From Devosia nanyangense (GTDB lineage: Bacteria; Pseudomonadota; Alphaproteobacteria; Rhizobiales; Devosiaceae), in NCBI GenBank assembly GCA_016213505.1, contig JACRAF010000016.1, positions 62,001-126,000 on the forward strand: 64,000 bases of DNA, in the 5' to 3' direction. The notes beneath the pieces were generated by a model. It was not told the origin of the DNA. It ran no database searches and saw only the letters and a list, made by a program, of their open reading frames with translations. Made by a program: the position numbers and the translations under genes. Shown piece by piece: positions 43,650 to 52,167 of this stretch (the stretch's first letter is position 1; each line of letters opens with the position of its first letter).

Positions 43650-44264
43650 GTGACCCGGGTGAAGTCTCTGCGTGTCTCCGCAATTCTTACAAGTCTTGCC
43701 GGGTATTTGCTCACCGCAATTCCATCGGCTGGGCAATCGCAGCTGCCCTTGGGCCTCACGGAGGTTCGGGGCGGCATCAATGTCACAGGCGTTGAGCTTT
43801 GGACGGGGTTTCAACCCTACCCGGGCCTTGAGAAGTACCGTTCGCTCGATACCGTCGAGGTCGAGTTGATGTTCGCGCCGCCCAGCGACACGTTCTTGCG
43901 GTATCTGGGCAATCCGGAGATCAATCTCGGCGGGCATCTGAGCACCCTCGGCCGAGCCAGCATGGTCCATCTCGGGCTCACTTGGAGTTCGCATCTGTTC
44001 GAGACGCCGCTCTTCATCGAAGGCACGGTGGGCGGTGCGCTGACGAACTCGACACTCGGCAGTGCCACGCCACCCGATCGCAATGTCGGCTGCCCGGCGC
44101 TGCTCTACTTCAATGCTGGCCTTGGCTACCAGTTCGACGAACACTGGAGCGTGCTCGTCGATGCCTATCACGCGTCGCACGCGAGCCTTTGCTGGGTCCT
44201 CGCGCCCGGCGCACCCAACGAGGGACTCAACGGCTACGGCATCAAGGTCGGATACAGGTTCTGA
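43650..44264 (+). CDS. PagL-like lipid A 3-O-deacylase (acyloxyacyl hydrolase family)
   Basis: About 204 residues: an N-terminal signal peptide (RVSAILTSLAGYLLTAIPSA then GQS) and a small outer-membrane beta-barrel. The C-terminal half has GLGYQFDEHWSVLVDAYHAS, which holds the His and Ser of the HxS catalytic pair. NEGLNGYGIKVGYRF holds the Glu region and ends in aromatic Phe, as barrel proteins do. PagL removes the 3-linked acyl chain from lipid A. The start is uncertain: GTG 43650 is given, with GTG 43659 and TTG 43647 possible; none has a strong ribosome-binding site. Its place at the end of the glycan locus fits envelope remodelling. Confidence 0.75.
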   Translation: MTRVKSLRVSAILTSLAGYLLTAIPSAGQSQLPLGLTEVRGGINVTGVELWTGFQPYPGLEKYRSLDTVEVELMFAPPSDTFLRYLGNPEINLGGHLSTLGRASMVHLGLTWSSHLFETPLFIEGTVGGALTNSTLGSATPPDRNVGCPALLYFNAGLGYQFDEHWSVLVDAYHASHASLCWVLAPGAPNEGLNGYGIKVGYRF

Positions 44265-44468
44265 ACGGCAGCGTCATCGCAAAGGACCGCTAGGTCCACG
44301 AGTGTGGTCGAACCCCGCGGTACGCACGGCGCCATTCCGCGGATTCAGCAAGGCGTCTACCAAAGAGTCGGGGCCTTCCGGTCGCGACAAGTCGACTAAC
44401 TATCCCGCGGCTAGATCGAGTTTCGAGATGGTCGAGGGTGACAGCGGCCATTGTGGCGATGGCTCGTA

Positions 44469-44624
44469 TCAGTTCTGCTGCGTTCCAGGCTGAGGCTCTT
44501 CGGGCGTCTTGTCCGTCTCGGCAGCAACCGGCTTGGCCTTTTCGCTGGCGCGGGCGGCCTTTTTCTCGTTCTTGAGCCGCTCGCGCTCCTTGCGCTCGAA
44601 ATCGTAGTTTGGCTTCCGGGCCAT
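44469..44624 (-). CDS. Small charged conserved protein (MARKPNY type)
   Basis: A 51-residue cytoplasmic protein, nearly all charged: MARKPNYDFERKERERLK at the start, then a Lys/Glu/Ala helix and a polar, proline-containing tail. ATG 44624 has AGGAG eight bases upstream; an in-frame ATG two codons earlier sits too close. Similar small proteins starting MARKPNY are common in rhizobia and relatives with no assigned function (recalled family knowledge, not searched). A degraded copy lies about 1 kb away. Confidence 0.75.
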   Translation of the reverse strand: MARKPNYDFERKERERLKNEKKAARASEKAKPVAAETDKTPEEPQPGTQQN

Positions 44625-44719
44625 CGGCATCTCTCCTGGTTTGCGCGTTGTCCCTATCTGGCCCCCCGACCGGCTGAACACAAGCACGAGTGTCGGACCG
44701 ATATGGGAATCGGGCCGGC

Positions 44720-46222
44720 TCAGCGCCTGATCAGCGTCATTTCCCAGCCCGGCGGGGCAATGGGGACCGTGATTACCTGCCCTGGCGGCGCGGCCGCGAT
44801 GCGGTCGGCCACCGGCCCGAATGGCGGGCCCATGACCGGGGGCAGGGTGAACCCGAGCAGCAGCAGGAAGCCGAAAATAGTCACCAGGGCGGCCTGGGCG
44901 AGGCTCGAAAGGCGCGGAAATCTCGCCAGAAAGAACACCAGCGTGCCCGCCCAGGCCATGCTGGTGACGACGAAATAGCCCGGCGTCTCCGTCCCCACGA
45001 GGATCGAAAACTGCATTCGCACGAAGCCGAAGATCGGGCCGTAGACGGCCGCGGCCAGCACCATCGGTGCGACGAGCGCCAACCCGCGTGCCCGCCAGTC
45101 GCCCCGGATCAGAACGGCGATCCAGATGGCTCCGCCGATCGCGGCGATCGGATAGGCGACGACCGGCAGGGCCAGCGCGCTGGTCCAGCGAACCGGGGTG
45201 AGAAAGCCAAGCATGACGCGAGCGCTGAGCGCCTGCAAAAAGCCGAGAAGGTCGAGCCTCGCCACCCGCCATGCGCCGGCACCGGACCCGAGCAGGCCCA
45301 GCTGCAGCACCGCCAGCGCCAATGCAGCCCCAAGAAATGCCGGTCGCGCCGCCGCGGTGTGGCGCTGGGCGAACGCTCGCAGCGCCAGCAGCGGCAGGGC
45401 GAAGACGACGAGGGGACCACTGGTCCCTGCGACCAGCAGCACCGCCCAGTCATGCGCCTTCCAGGCCAGCGTTCTCGGCGGATCGGCGAGGATCACGGCC
45501 AGCACATACAAGCCGAGATACCAGTGCGTGTTGCCGATGTTGGCATGCACCTCGACCAGGTTCGGCATCAGCAAATAATAGGCGGTGATGCCGACCTTGG
45601 CCCGCCAGTCGATCCAGCTGAACCGCGACGAGAACAGGAACGCCGGTATTGCCGCCCGCACCAGCAGCGCGACCCAGACGCCGAACAGCGGCGTCAGTTG
45701 CAGCGGCAACAGGGTCGCCACATCGAAAACGACGCGGGGGAACAACTGCAGGTATCCGCCATGGGCCCGCAACAGCGTCGCCCACCAGGCGCTGTTGTAG
45801 GCGTCAGCGAACCAGACCGCGCCGTCCTCGGCCCACAGCATCGCATTGGCGATGATGTCGGGCCGCCGGGCGATCATCACCAGTAGCGAGATGACCAGCG
45901 CGAAGACCGAGGCGCCTTCGCGCTGCGGCCAGGGCGGCACGACGAGGTGCAATTGACCCGTGGCGTCCACCGCCGTGTCGAGCACGGCCGCCTCGGTGCG
46001 GGCGATGTCCTTGAGCAGCCAGCCTTCGATGGTCTTGGCGCGTTTGTCGGGCAAGCCGAAGTCGAGGGTAGGGGCGATCATGGCGGCGAACGCCGACGCC
46101 TGCTGTCGCGTCAGTCGCTCCTGCAGCGGCAGGTTGCGCCAAAGCCTGAGCGCCTCGTTCCTGGCTCCTGCGCCGTCCATGCGCCGTTCCCAATCGACTA
46201 CCCGCGTGCGGCACCATTCCAT
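44720..46222 (-). CDS. Polytopic membrane protein, possible GT-C glycosyltransferase
   Basis: A 500-residue protein with a cytosolic N-terminus of about 100 residues, about ten hydrophobic helices and a short C-terminus. The loop LWAEDGAVWFADAYNSAWW followed by AHGGYLQLFPRV (about 128-160) is characteristic of a family of membrane glycosyltransferase-like proteins with an acidic ED motif after the first helix. The substrate is unknown. It is separated from the neighbouring genes on both sides and is transcribed toward the small charged gene. The start could also be ATG 46180. Confidence 0.6.
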   Translation of the reverse strand: MEWCRTRVVDWERRMDGAGARNEALRLWRNLPLQERLTRQQASAFAAMIAPTLDFGLPDKRAKTIEGWLLKDIARTEAAVLDTAVDATGQLHLVVPPWPQREGASVFALVISLLVMIARRPDIIANAMLWAEDGAVWFADAYNSAWWATLLRAHGGYLQLFPRVVFDVATLLPLQLTPLFGVWVALLVRAAIPAFLFSSRFSWIDWRAKVGITAYYLLMPNLVEVHANIGNTHWYLGLYVLAVILADPPRTLAWKAHDWAVLLVAGTSGPLVVFALPLLALRAFAQRHTAAARPAFLGAALALAVLQLGLLGSGAGAWRVARLDLLGFLQALSARVMLGFLTPVRWTSALALPVVAYPIAAIGGAIWIAVLIRGDWRARGLALVAPMVLAAAVYGPIFGFVRMQFSILVGTETPGYFVVTSMAWAGTLVFFLARFPRLSSLAQAALVTIFGFLLLLGFTLPPVMGPPFGPVADRIAAAPPGQVITVPIAPPGWEMTLIRR

Positions 46223-46343
46223 GCGTCGGGCGGAATCGCCAAGCGTTTCGATGTCACGCGACGGCCGGTCAGCGCGGAGGCGACGCCCCGGCGTTGCTGA
46301 CGAAGACCACCCAAGTTCGGCCTTGTCGGCTGCCGTCGGATAT

Positions 46344-46360
46344 TGTTATGCTTCATAACA
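46344..46360. promoter_or_regulatory. MarR-type operator upstream of ligase gene
   Basis: TGTTATG-CTT-CATAACA is a perfect 7-bp inverted repeat with a 3-base spacer, 15 bases before the ligase ATG. Its left arm doubles as an extended -10 (TGnTATGCT, TATGCT at 46347-46352), with TTGTCG at 46323-46328 as a possible -35 18 bases upstream. A bound repressor would block RNA polymerase. A near copy lies at 51223-51239, beside the MarR gene. Confidence 0.75.
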
Positions 46361-46375
46361 TATCGAGGGGTGGAG

Positions 46376-48238
46376 ATGAGTGCCGCGCAGGGGTTGAAAT
46401 ACCGCCCTGTCCGCATGGGCGTCTTGGCGGCCGTCAGCCGCCGGGCCGGCGACGGCACGTACTATGTCCGCGCCACCGGCGAGCTCGGCCCCTATCCGCG
46501 GTCGATGGTGGATCGGCTGGTTCACTGGGCAGCCGAGCGCCCCGATATCGTCTTTGTCGCCGACCGGGGCGAGGACGGCGAGTGGCGCACGATCACCTAT
46601 GCCGATGCGCTTCCCATCGTACGCAGTCTGGCCCAGGCACTGATCGACGCCGGCCTCAGTGCCGAGCATCCGCTGCTCATCGTCTCGGGCAACGAAATCG
46701 AGCACGCGCTTCTGGGGTACGCGGCCATGCTGGCCGGCGTTCCGCATGCGCCGGTGTCACCGGCCTATTCGTTGGTGTCGCGCGACTATGCCAAGCTCAA
46801 ATACATCGTCGACCTGCTGCAGCCCGGCATGGTCTACGCCAATGACGGTGCGCGATTTGGCGCGGCGCTTGCCGCAGCCGTCGATCCCGCAATCCCGCTG
46901 GTGGTGCGCAAGAACCCGCCCGAGGGGCGCGCTGTCCGGCTCTATCAGGACCTGGCGACGACGCCGGTGACCCAAGCTGTGGCGGTGGCCGATGCCGCGG
47001 TCGGGCCGGACACCATCGCAAAATTCCTCTTCACCTCAGGCTCCACCGGCATGCCCAAGGCGGTCATCACCACGCAGCGCATGCTCACCTGCAACCAGGA
47101 GATGATCCGGACGGCGCTGGCCTTCCTTGCCGACGGGCCGCCGGTGCTGATCGACTGGATGCCCTGGAACCACGTGGCGGGCGGCAGCCACAATCTGGGC
47201 ATCGCGCTCTACAATGGCGGCACGTTCTATGTCGACGACGGCGTGGCGACGCCGGAGGGCGTTCTGCGCACCGTCCGCAATCTGCAGGACGTCTCACCTA
47301 CGGTCTATTTCAACGTCCCCAAGGGATTTGAACTCCTCGTCGGTCACCTCGTTTCGAACGAACAGCTCCGGCAGAATTTCTTCAAACATCTCAAGATACT
47401 GCAGTATGCAGGCGCCAGCCTGTCGCAGCATGTCTGGGACAGTCTCGACTCCGCCGCCCGGGACGTGACCGGCGAACGCGTCATGATCATCACCGGCTAT
47501 GGTTCGACCGAGACGGCGCCCTTCGCCTTCACAACGACCTGGCCGGTCGACCGCGCCGGACTGGTCGGCCTTCCTGCCGCGGGGCTGGAGATCAAGCTGG
47601 TGCCCAATGGTGAGAAGCTGGAGTTGCGCCTGCGTGGCCCCAACGTCACCCCTGGCTACTGGAAACAGCCCGAGCGGACGGCGGAGTCCTTCGACGAGGA
47701 GGGCTACTACAAGATCGGCGACGCGCTCAAATTCGTCGATCCGGACGATGTCGGCAAAGGCTTCGTCTTCGACGGCCGGGTCACCGAGGACTTCAAGCTG
47801 GCAACCGGCACCTGGGTCAATATGGGCGGCGTGCGTATCGGCGCGATCGGTGCCTGCGCGCCGTTCATCCGCGACGTGGTGCTGTGTGGCCTCGACCGCA
47901 ACTTCATCGGCGCGCTGATCTTCCCCGATCTCGAGGCGTGCCGCCGTCTGGCGGGGCTGGATGCAGGGGCATCCAACGAGGCGATCGTCGGGCACCCGCT
48001 GGTGCGCGATATGTTCCAGACCCGGCTCGACGCCGTGGCGGACGCTGCAACCGGCAGCGCCAGCCGCATCACGAGGGGCATGCTGCTGGCGCGGCCGCCG
48101 ACGATCGACGCGGGGGAGGTCACCGACAAGGGCTCGATCAACCAACGCGCCGTGATGTCCGCGCGTGCCGAGTTGATGGAAGAGCTCTATGCCGAGCCGC
48201 CGCCTGCCCATGTGCTCATCTTCGGGAGTTCGAAATGA
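46376..48238 (+). CDS. fcs: Feruloyl-CoA synthase-like acyl-CoA ligase
   Basis: A 620-residue AMP-forming ligase, the usual length for feruloyl-CoA synthase. ATP-binding FLFTSGSTGMPKAVITT is near residues 219-235, IDWMPWNHVAGGSHN is an FCS-typical block, and GYGSTETAP and the catalytic C-terminal lysine region VTDKGSINQRAV follow. It activates hydroxycinnamates (ferulate, p-coumarate, caffeate) to CoA esters. ATG 46376 follows GAGGGG and lies just after a MarR-type operator. First gene of a four-gene operon; stop overlaps the thiolase start (ATGA). Exact aromatic acid is inferred. Confidence 0.87.
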   Translation: MSAAQGLKYRPVRMGVLAAVSRRAGDGTYYVRATGELGPYPRSMVDRLVHWAAERPDIVFVADRGEDGEWRTITYADALPIVRSLAQALIDAGLSAEHPLLIVSGNEIEHALLGYAAMLAGVPHAPVSPAYSLVSRDYAKLKYIVDLLQPGMVYANDGARFGAALAAAVDPAIPLVVRKNPPEGRAVRLYQDLATTPVTQAVAVADAAVGPDTIAKFLFTSGSTGMPKAVITTQRMLTCNQEMIRTALAFLADGPPVLIDWMPWNHVAGGSHNLGIALYNGGTFYVDDGVATPEGVLRTVRNLQDVSPTVYFNVPKGFELLVGHLVSNEQLRQNFFKHLKILQYAGASLSQHVWDSLDSAARDVTGERVMIITGYGSTETAPFAFTTTWPVDRAGLVGLPAAGLEIKLVPNGEKLELRLRGPNVTPGYWKQPERTAESFDEEGYYKIGDALKFVDPDDVGKGFVFDGRVTEDFKLATGTWVNMGGVRIGAIGACAPFIRDVVLCGLDRNFIGALIFPDLEACRRLAGLDAGASNEAIVGHPLVRDMFQTRLDAVADAATGSASRITRGMLLARPPTIDAGEVTDKGSINQRAVMSARAELMEELYAEPPPAHVLIFGSSK

Positions 48239-49482
48239 CGACGCGACCGGCCGGACTGCGCGCGATGTTCGAGGATGCCCATCTGATCGAGGGGGTGCGC
48301 ACACCCTTCGTCAACTACCGCGGCGCATTCGCCGAGATTTCGCCGATCGACCTCGGGATCAAGGCGGCGCGAGCGGCGATCGAGAGGGCGGGCGTCGACC
48401 CTGCCGATATCGGCACGACGATTGCCGGATCGATGGCGCAGGCGTCGTTCGACGCTTATGTGACGCCACGTCATATCGGGCTCTATGCCGGCGTGCCGGT
48501 CGACCGGCCGGCGCATCTCGTGCAGCGCATCTGCGGCACGGGCCTCGAGGTGCTGGCGCAGGCGTCCGACATGGTCTCGCTGGGGCGGGCCGAGCTGGTT
48601 CTCGGCGTCGGCACGGAATCGATGAGCCGCAACCCGATCGCCGCCTATACCCACCGCAACGGCTTCTCCCTGGGCCAGGTCGAATTCAAGGACTTCCTCT
48701 TTGAAGCACTGATGGACCCGGCCGTGCTCTGCAACATGGGCGACACAGCCGAGAACCTTGCCAGGCAGTACGGCATCTCGCGCGAAGAGGTCGATCGCTT
48801 TGCCGAACGCAGTTTCGATCGCGCCATTGCGGCGCGCGACAAGGGATTGCTGGCCGAGGAGACCGTGCCGGTGGTCACCGAGCGTTTCGAGATCGCAGGC
48901 CTCGAGCCACGCGGCATCAAGCTGGGGAAGGGCGTCGACACAGTGGCCGCGGATAGTCACATCCGGCCGTCGCCCTATGCGGTGCTGGCCAAATTGCGGT
49001 CGGCCTTCGGCGGCGTGCAGACCGGCGGCAATTCGTCGGCGATCGTCGACGGTGCGGCCGCGGCGCTTGTCGGCTCCGCTGACTATGCGAAGTCGCGCGG
49101 GCTGAAACCGCTGGCGCGGGTCGTCGCCGGGGTCTCGGTGGGCGTGCCGCCCGAGATCATGGGCATCGGCCCCGCGCCGGCGATCCGCGCCGTCCTCGAT
49201 GCCACCGGGCTGACCCTGGATCAGATCGGCCGCATCGAGATCAACGAGGCCTTCGGCGCCCAGATCCTGGCCTGCATCCGCGAACTCGGGCTCGACGAGG
49301 TCAGGGTCAACGTCAATGGCGGGGCCATTGCCATCGGCCACCCACTCGGCGCGACCGGTGTGCGGCTGGCGATCACGCTGGCGCGCGAACTGCGCCGCTC
49401 CGGCCTGCGCTACGGCATCGCCTCGGCCTGCATCGGTGGCGGGCAGGGGATCGCACTGCTCATCGAGAATCCGGAGGCCTGA
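48235..49482 (+). CDS. Thiolase (acetyl-CoA acyltransferase)
   Basis: A 415-residue thiolase with nucleophilic Cys in QRICGTGLEVLAQ (about residue 98), NEAFGAQ, NVNGGAIAIGHPLGATG (catalytic His) and CIGGGQG (second Cys). It would cleave a beta-ketoacyl-CoA such as a 3-keto-phenylpropionyl-CoA to a benzoyl-type CoA and acetyl-CoA. Its presence beside an SDR dehydrogenase and a hydratase points to true beta-oxidation rather than the retro-aldol (Ech/HCHL) route. ATG 48235 overlaps the ligase stop and has GGGAG upstream. Confidence 0.9.
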   Translation: MTTRPAGLRAMFEDAHLIEGVRTPFVNYRGAFAEISPIDLGIKAARAAIERAGVDPADIGTTIAGSMAQASFDAYVTPRHIGLYAGVPVDRPAHLVQRICGTGLEVLAQASDMVSLGRAELVLGVGTESMSRNPIAAYTHRNGFSLGQVEFKDFLFEALMDPAVLCNMGDTAENLARQYGISREEVDRFAERSFDRAIAARDKGLLAEETVPVVTERFEIAGLEPRGIKLGKGVDTVAADSHIRPSPYAVLAKLRSAFGGVQTGGNSSAIVDGAAAALVGSADYAKSRGLKPLARVVAGVSVGVPPEIMGIGPAPAIRAVLDATGLTLDQIGRIEINEAFGAQILACIRELGLDEVRVNVNGGAIAIGHPLGATGVRLAITLARELRRSGLRYGIASACIGGGQGIALLIENPEA

Positions 49483-49484
49483 GC

Positions 49485-50228
49485 ATGGAGATCAACGGCG
49501 CGGCGGCGATCGTCACCGGCGGCAGTTCGGGCCTCGGCGCCGCCACGGCGAGAGCCCTGGCCGCGAAGGGCGCGCGCGTCGCCATTTTCGATCTCAACGA
49601 AGCGGGGGAGGCGCTGGCAAACGAAATCGGCGGCGTCTTCGCGCGCTGCGATGTCGCCGACGCGGCGAGGGTAACGGCGGCCCTGGCGATTGGCCGCTCC
49701 GCCCATGGCACGCCGCGCATCCTGATCAATTGCGCCGGCATCGGTGGGGCGGGCCGCGTCGTCGGGCGCGATGGCCCGATGCCGCTCGAGGCGTTCGAGA
49801 AAATCATCCGCGTCAATCTCATCGGCACCTTCAATGTGATGCGGCTCGCGGCCGCCGAGATGTCCGCGGCCGGGGCAGGCGGCGTCATCGTCTCGACCTC
49901 GTCCGTCGCCGCCTTCGAAGGACAGATCGGGCAGGCCGCCTATGCCGCATCCAAGGGCGGCATCGCGGCGCTGACGCTGCCGGTGGCACGTGAACTGGCC
50001 CGTTTCGGCATCCGGGTTCTGACCATTGCGCCGGGCCTGTTCAAGACGCCGCTCTTGGCCGAGCTGCCGCAAGAGACACAGGACGCGCTTGGCGCGGCGA
50101 TCCCCTACCCGGCCCGTCTCGGCGATCCTGCCGAGTTTGCCCAGCTGGTCATCGCCATGGTCGAGAACGACTACCTCAACGGCGAGACCGTGCGGCTCGA
50201 CGGCGCGCTCCGCATGCAGCCAAAATAG
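49485..50228 (+). CDS. SDR-family 3-hydroxyacyl-CoA dehydrogenase
   Basis: A 247-residue short-chain dehydrogenase resembling type II 3-hydroxyacyl-CoA dehydrogenase (HSD17B10-like). Cofactor motif TGGSSGLG is at the N-terminus, NCAGIGGAGR follows, catalytic Ser/Tyr/Lys are in STSSVAAFEG and YAASKGG, and a loop reads APGLFKTPLL. It would oxidise the hydroxyl made by the hydratase to the beta-keto thioester for the thiolase. Two bases separate it from the thiolase stop. Substrate inferred from neighbours. Confidence 0.87.
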   Translation: MEINGAAAIVTGGSSGLGAATARALAAKGARVAIFDLNEAGEALANEIGGVFARCDVADAARVTAALAIGRSAHGTPRILINCAGIGGAGRVVGRDGPMPLEAFEKIIRVNLIGTFNVMRLAAAEMSAAGAGGVIVSTSSVAAFEGQIGQAAYAASKGGIAALTLPVARELARFGIRVLTIAPGLFKTPLLAELPQETQDALGAAIPYPARLGDPAEFAQLVIAMVENDYLNGETVRLDGALRMQPK

Positions 50229-50236
50229 GACCAGCG

Positions 50237-50656
50237 ATGCTCACCAACCGGCGCGACGTGGAGATCGAATTCGGCGACTGCGACCCCGCCGGCATCGTCT
50301 ACTATCCGAACTATTTCCGCATGTTCGATGCCTCGACAGCACATCTCTTCGAGGCCGCACTCGGCATGAAGAAAATTGTCTGGATCAGGCGCTTCGATAT
50401 CGTCGGCATCCCGGTGGTCGAAACCGGCGCGACCTTCACCAAGCCGTCGCGCTTCGGTGACGTGGTGAGCATCGAAACCGGCGTGACCGAACTGAAACGC
50501 ACGAGCTTCGTGGTCGGCCACCGGCTGTTCAACAACGGTGGCCTCGCGATCGAAGCGCGCGAGGTTCGCGTCTGGGCGTCGATCGACCCGGACCATCCCG
50601 AGCGCATCAAATCCCGGCCAATCCCGCCGGAGGTGATCGCCGCGCTGTCGCGCTAA
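50237..50656 (+). CDS. Acyl-CoA thioesterase, 4-hydroxybenzoyl-CoA thioesterase-like
   Basis: A 139-residue hot-dog-fold thioesterase. The motif IEFGDCDPAGIVYYPNYF (residues about 10-27) carries the catalytic Asp of the 4HBT family. It probably hydrolyses the aromatic-CoA product (for example 4-hydroxybenzoyl- or vanilloyl-CoA) so that the free acid can enter ring cleavage. It is eight bases after the SDR gene. Its 3' end overlaps the convergent MarR gene by four bases. Confidence 0.87.
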   Translation: MLTNRRDVEIEFGDCDPAGIVYYPNYFRMFDASTAHLFEAALGMKKIVWIRRFDIVGIPVVETGATFTKPSRFGDVVSIETGVTELKRTSFVVGHRLFNNGGLAIEAREVRVWASIDPDHPERIKSRPIPPEVIAALSR

Positions 50657-51114
50657 TCCTTGGCGACGAGCCGGTCGAGCAGGGCGAGAAGCTGGTCCCG
50701 GGCCTCGGGTCCGCCAAGTCTCGTCACCCATCTGGCTTCGAACTCCGACTGTGTCTTCCTGAGCCTGGTCATCATCTCCTTGCCCAGAGATGTCAGGAAC
50801 AGCGCATGCGACCGCCGGTCGCCCGCCGGCAGACGCCGTTCCGTGAAGCCGCGCGCCTCCAGCCCATTGATCAAGGCCACGAAGTTGGCGCGTTTGATGC
50901 CGAGCGCGTGGGCGATCTCGGTCTGCTTGCTGCCCGGATTGTCGGCGATCAGCGCCAGCACGGAAAACTCGGCCGGCCTGAGGTCGAACTCGGCGAAGTG
51001 CAGATTGAACTGCTGAAAGATATGCATCTGCGCTCGTCGCAGCCGATAGCCGACGATGCCGCTGACCGTCTCGGTCTTGAAGCGCTTCCGAACCGGCGTC
51101 TTCACGTCATCCAT
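50653..51114 (-). CDS. MarR-family transcriptional regulator
   Basis: A 153-residue winged-helix regulator: helices around EFSVLALIADNPGSKQTEIA and LGIKRANFVALINGLEARG, then the wing region RRLPAGDRRSHALFLTSLG with the conserved D-R-R. MarR proteins of this sort (CouR, FerC, PhdR) repress hydroxycinnamate genes and release DNA on binding the CoA thioester. It is encoded between the catabolic operon and the hydratase/TRAP operon. Two matching inverted repeats (46344-46360, 51223-51239) are its likely sites. Autoregulation is possible, since the second site lies about 110 bases before its own start. Confidence 0.88.
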   Translation of the reverse strand: MDDVKTPVRKRFKTETVSGIVGYRLRRAQMHIFQQFNLHFAEFDLRPAEFSVLALIADNPGSKQTEIAHALGIKRANFVALINGLEARGFTERRLPAGDRRSHALFLTSLGKEMMTRLRKTQSEFEARWVTRLGGPEARDQLLALLDRLVAKD

Positions 51115-51222
51115 CGCGACTCATTGCGCTCGTCCCACTCAGGGTACCTCCATCCGCAGGGCTTTCGCGGCGGGCAAAAAAGGAAATCGCCGAACCATGC
51201 GTCACGCTCTGGCCCCGCAGAT

Positions 51223-51239
51223 TGTTATATAGTAGAACA
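51223..51239. promoter_or_regulatory. Second MarR-type operator, upstream of hydratase gene
   Basis: TGTTATA-TAG-TAGAACA is an inverted repeat with one mismatch, the same 7-3-7 layout as the site at 46344-46360 and sharing TGTTAT and AACA. As there, TGTTAT can form an extended -10 (TGnTATATA). It lies between the divergent MarR and hydratase genes, so one bound protein could control both. Confidence 0.7.
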
Positions 51240-51278
51240 TTCTTCGGCGATGATCAAAATGTGCCTGGAGCCCCGCAG

Positions 51279-52052
51279 GTGAGCAGCGACGAACCGGTCC
51301 TGGAGACACATATCGAGGGGCCAGTCGCCTTTCTTGCGTTCAACCGCCCGGCCAAGCGCAATGCCATCAATGACCGTACGGTTGACGCCCTGCAGGCCTT
51401 CTTTGGCGCCGTGCCGGATGGCGTGCGGGTCGTCGTGCTCTCCGGCAATGGCGGGCATTTCTCCGCCGGCCTCGATCTGAGCGAGCAGGTGCAACGCGAG
51501 CCGCAGGCCGTGATGCGCCACTCGCGCAACTGGCACGCGGTGACCAACCTCATCCAGTTCGGCGGTGTGCCGGTCGTCGCCGTAATGAGCGGTGCAGTTA
51601 TGGGTGGCGGGCTGGAGATCGCGGCGGCCTGTCACGTTCGGGTGGCGGAGTCGGGGACGCTGTTCCGCATGCCGGAAGCGCAGCGAGGCATCTTTGTCGG
51701 CGGCGGCGCAACTGTCCGGCTATCGGCCATCATCGGCGCCGACCGGCTGACCGAGATGATGTTGACCGGCCGGACCTATTCCGCCGAAGAGGGCCATCAG
51801 CTCGGCCTCGCGCACTACCTCGTGGGCCAAGGCGAGGGGCTGGAAAAGACTCGGGAACTGGCGCTGCAGATTGCCGGCAACTCCACCACCATCAACTACC
51901 TCATCATCCAGTCGATCGCCCGGATCGCCAGGATGCCCGCCGAGGACGGGCTCTATGCGGAAAGCCTCGCGGCGGCACTGAGTCAGACCGGCGCCGATGC
52001 CGAAGAAGGGCTGCGGGCGTTCCTCGAAAAGCGCAAGCCGCGCTTCGCCTGA
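51279..52052 (+). CDS. Enoyl-CoA hydratase/isomerase (crotonase family)
   Basis: A 257-residue crotonase-fold protein. Oxyanion-hole segments are GNGGHFSAGLDLSE (about 59-72) and VVAVMSGAVMGGGLEIAAAC (about 100-119). The catalytic region MPEAQRGIFVGGGATVRL contains the usual Glu position near residue 137. It hydrates the cinnamoyl-CoA double bond made by the ligase. GTG 51279 has GGAG eight bases upstream; GTG 51261 is an alternative. It lies behind the second MarR-type operator and ahead of the TRAP genes. Confidence 0.85.
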   Translation: MSSDEPVLETHIEGPVAFLAFNRPAKRNAINDRTVDALQAFFGAVPDGVRVVVLSGNGGHFSAGLDLSEQVQREPQAVMRHSRNWHAVTNLIQFGGVPVVAVMSGAVMGGGLEIAAACHVRVAESGTLFRMPEAQRGIFVGGGATVRLSAIIGADRLTEMMLTGRTYSAEEGHQLGLAHYLVGQGEGLEKTRELALQIAGNSTTINYLIIQSIARIARMPAEDGLYAESLAAALSQTGADAEEGLRAFLEKRKPRFA

Positions 52053-52167
52053 GGAGACGAAGCCGGAGGGAGACACATAACCCCCAGGATATGGAATCGT
52101 CGAGGAATATCATTATCCGGCAGGGGGCCGGCGAGCCATCATGGGAGACGGGGAGGGGACACCTGAA

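Noticed and set aside
43154..43786. A 210-codon minus-strand frame and a small plus-strand frame (43161-43346) as genes
   Set aside because: No ribosome-binding site or motif. Part of the minus frame is the decayed charged-protein copy and part is antisense to the PagL-like gene.
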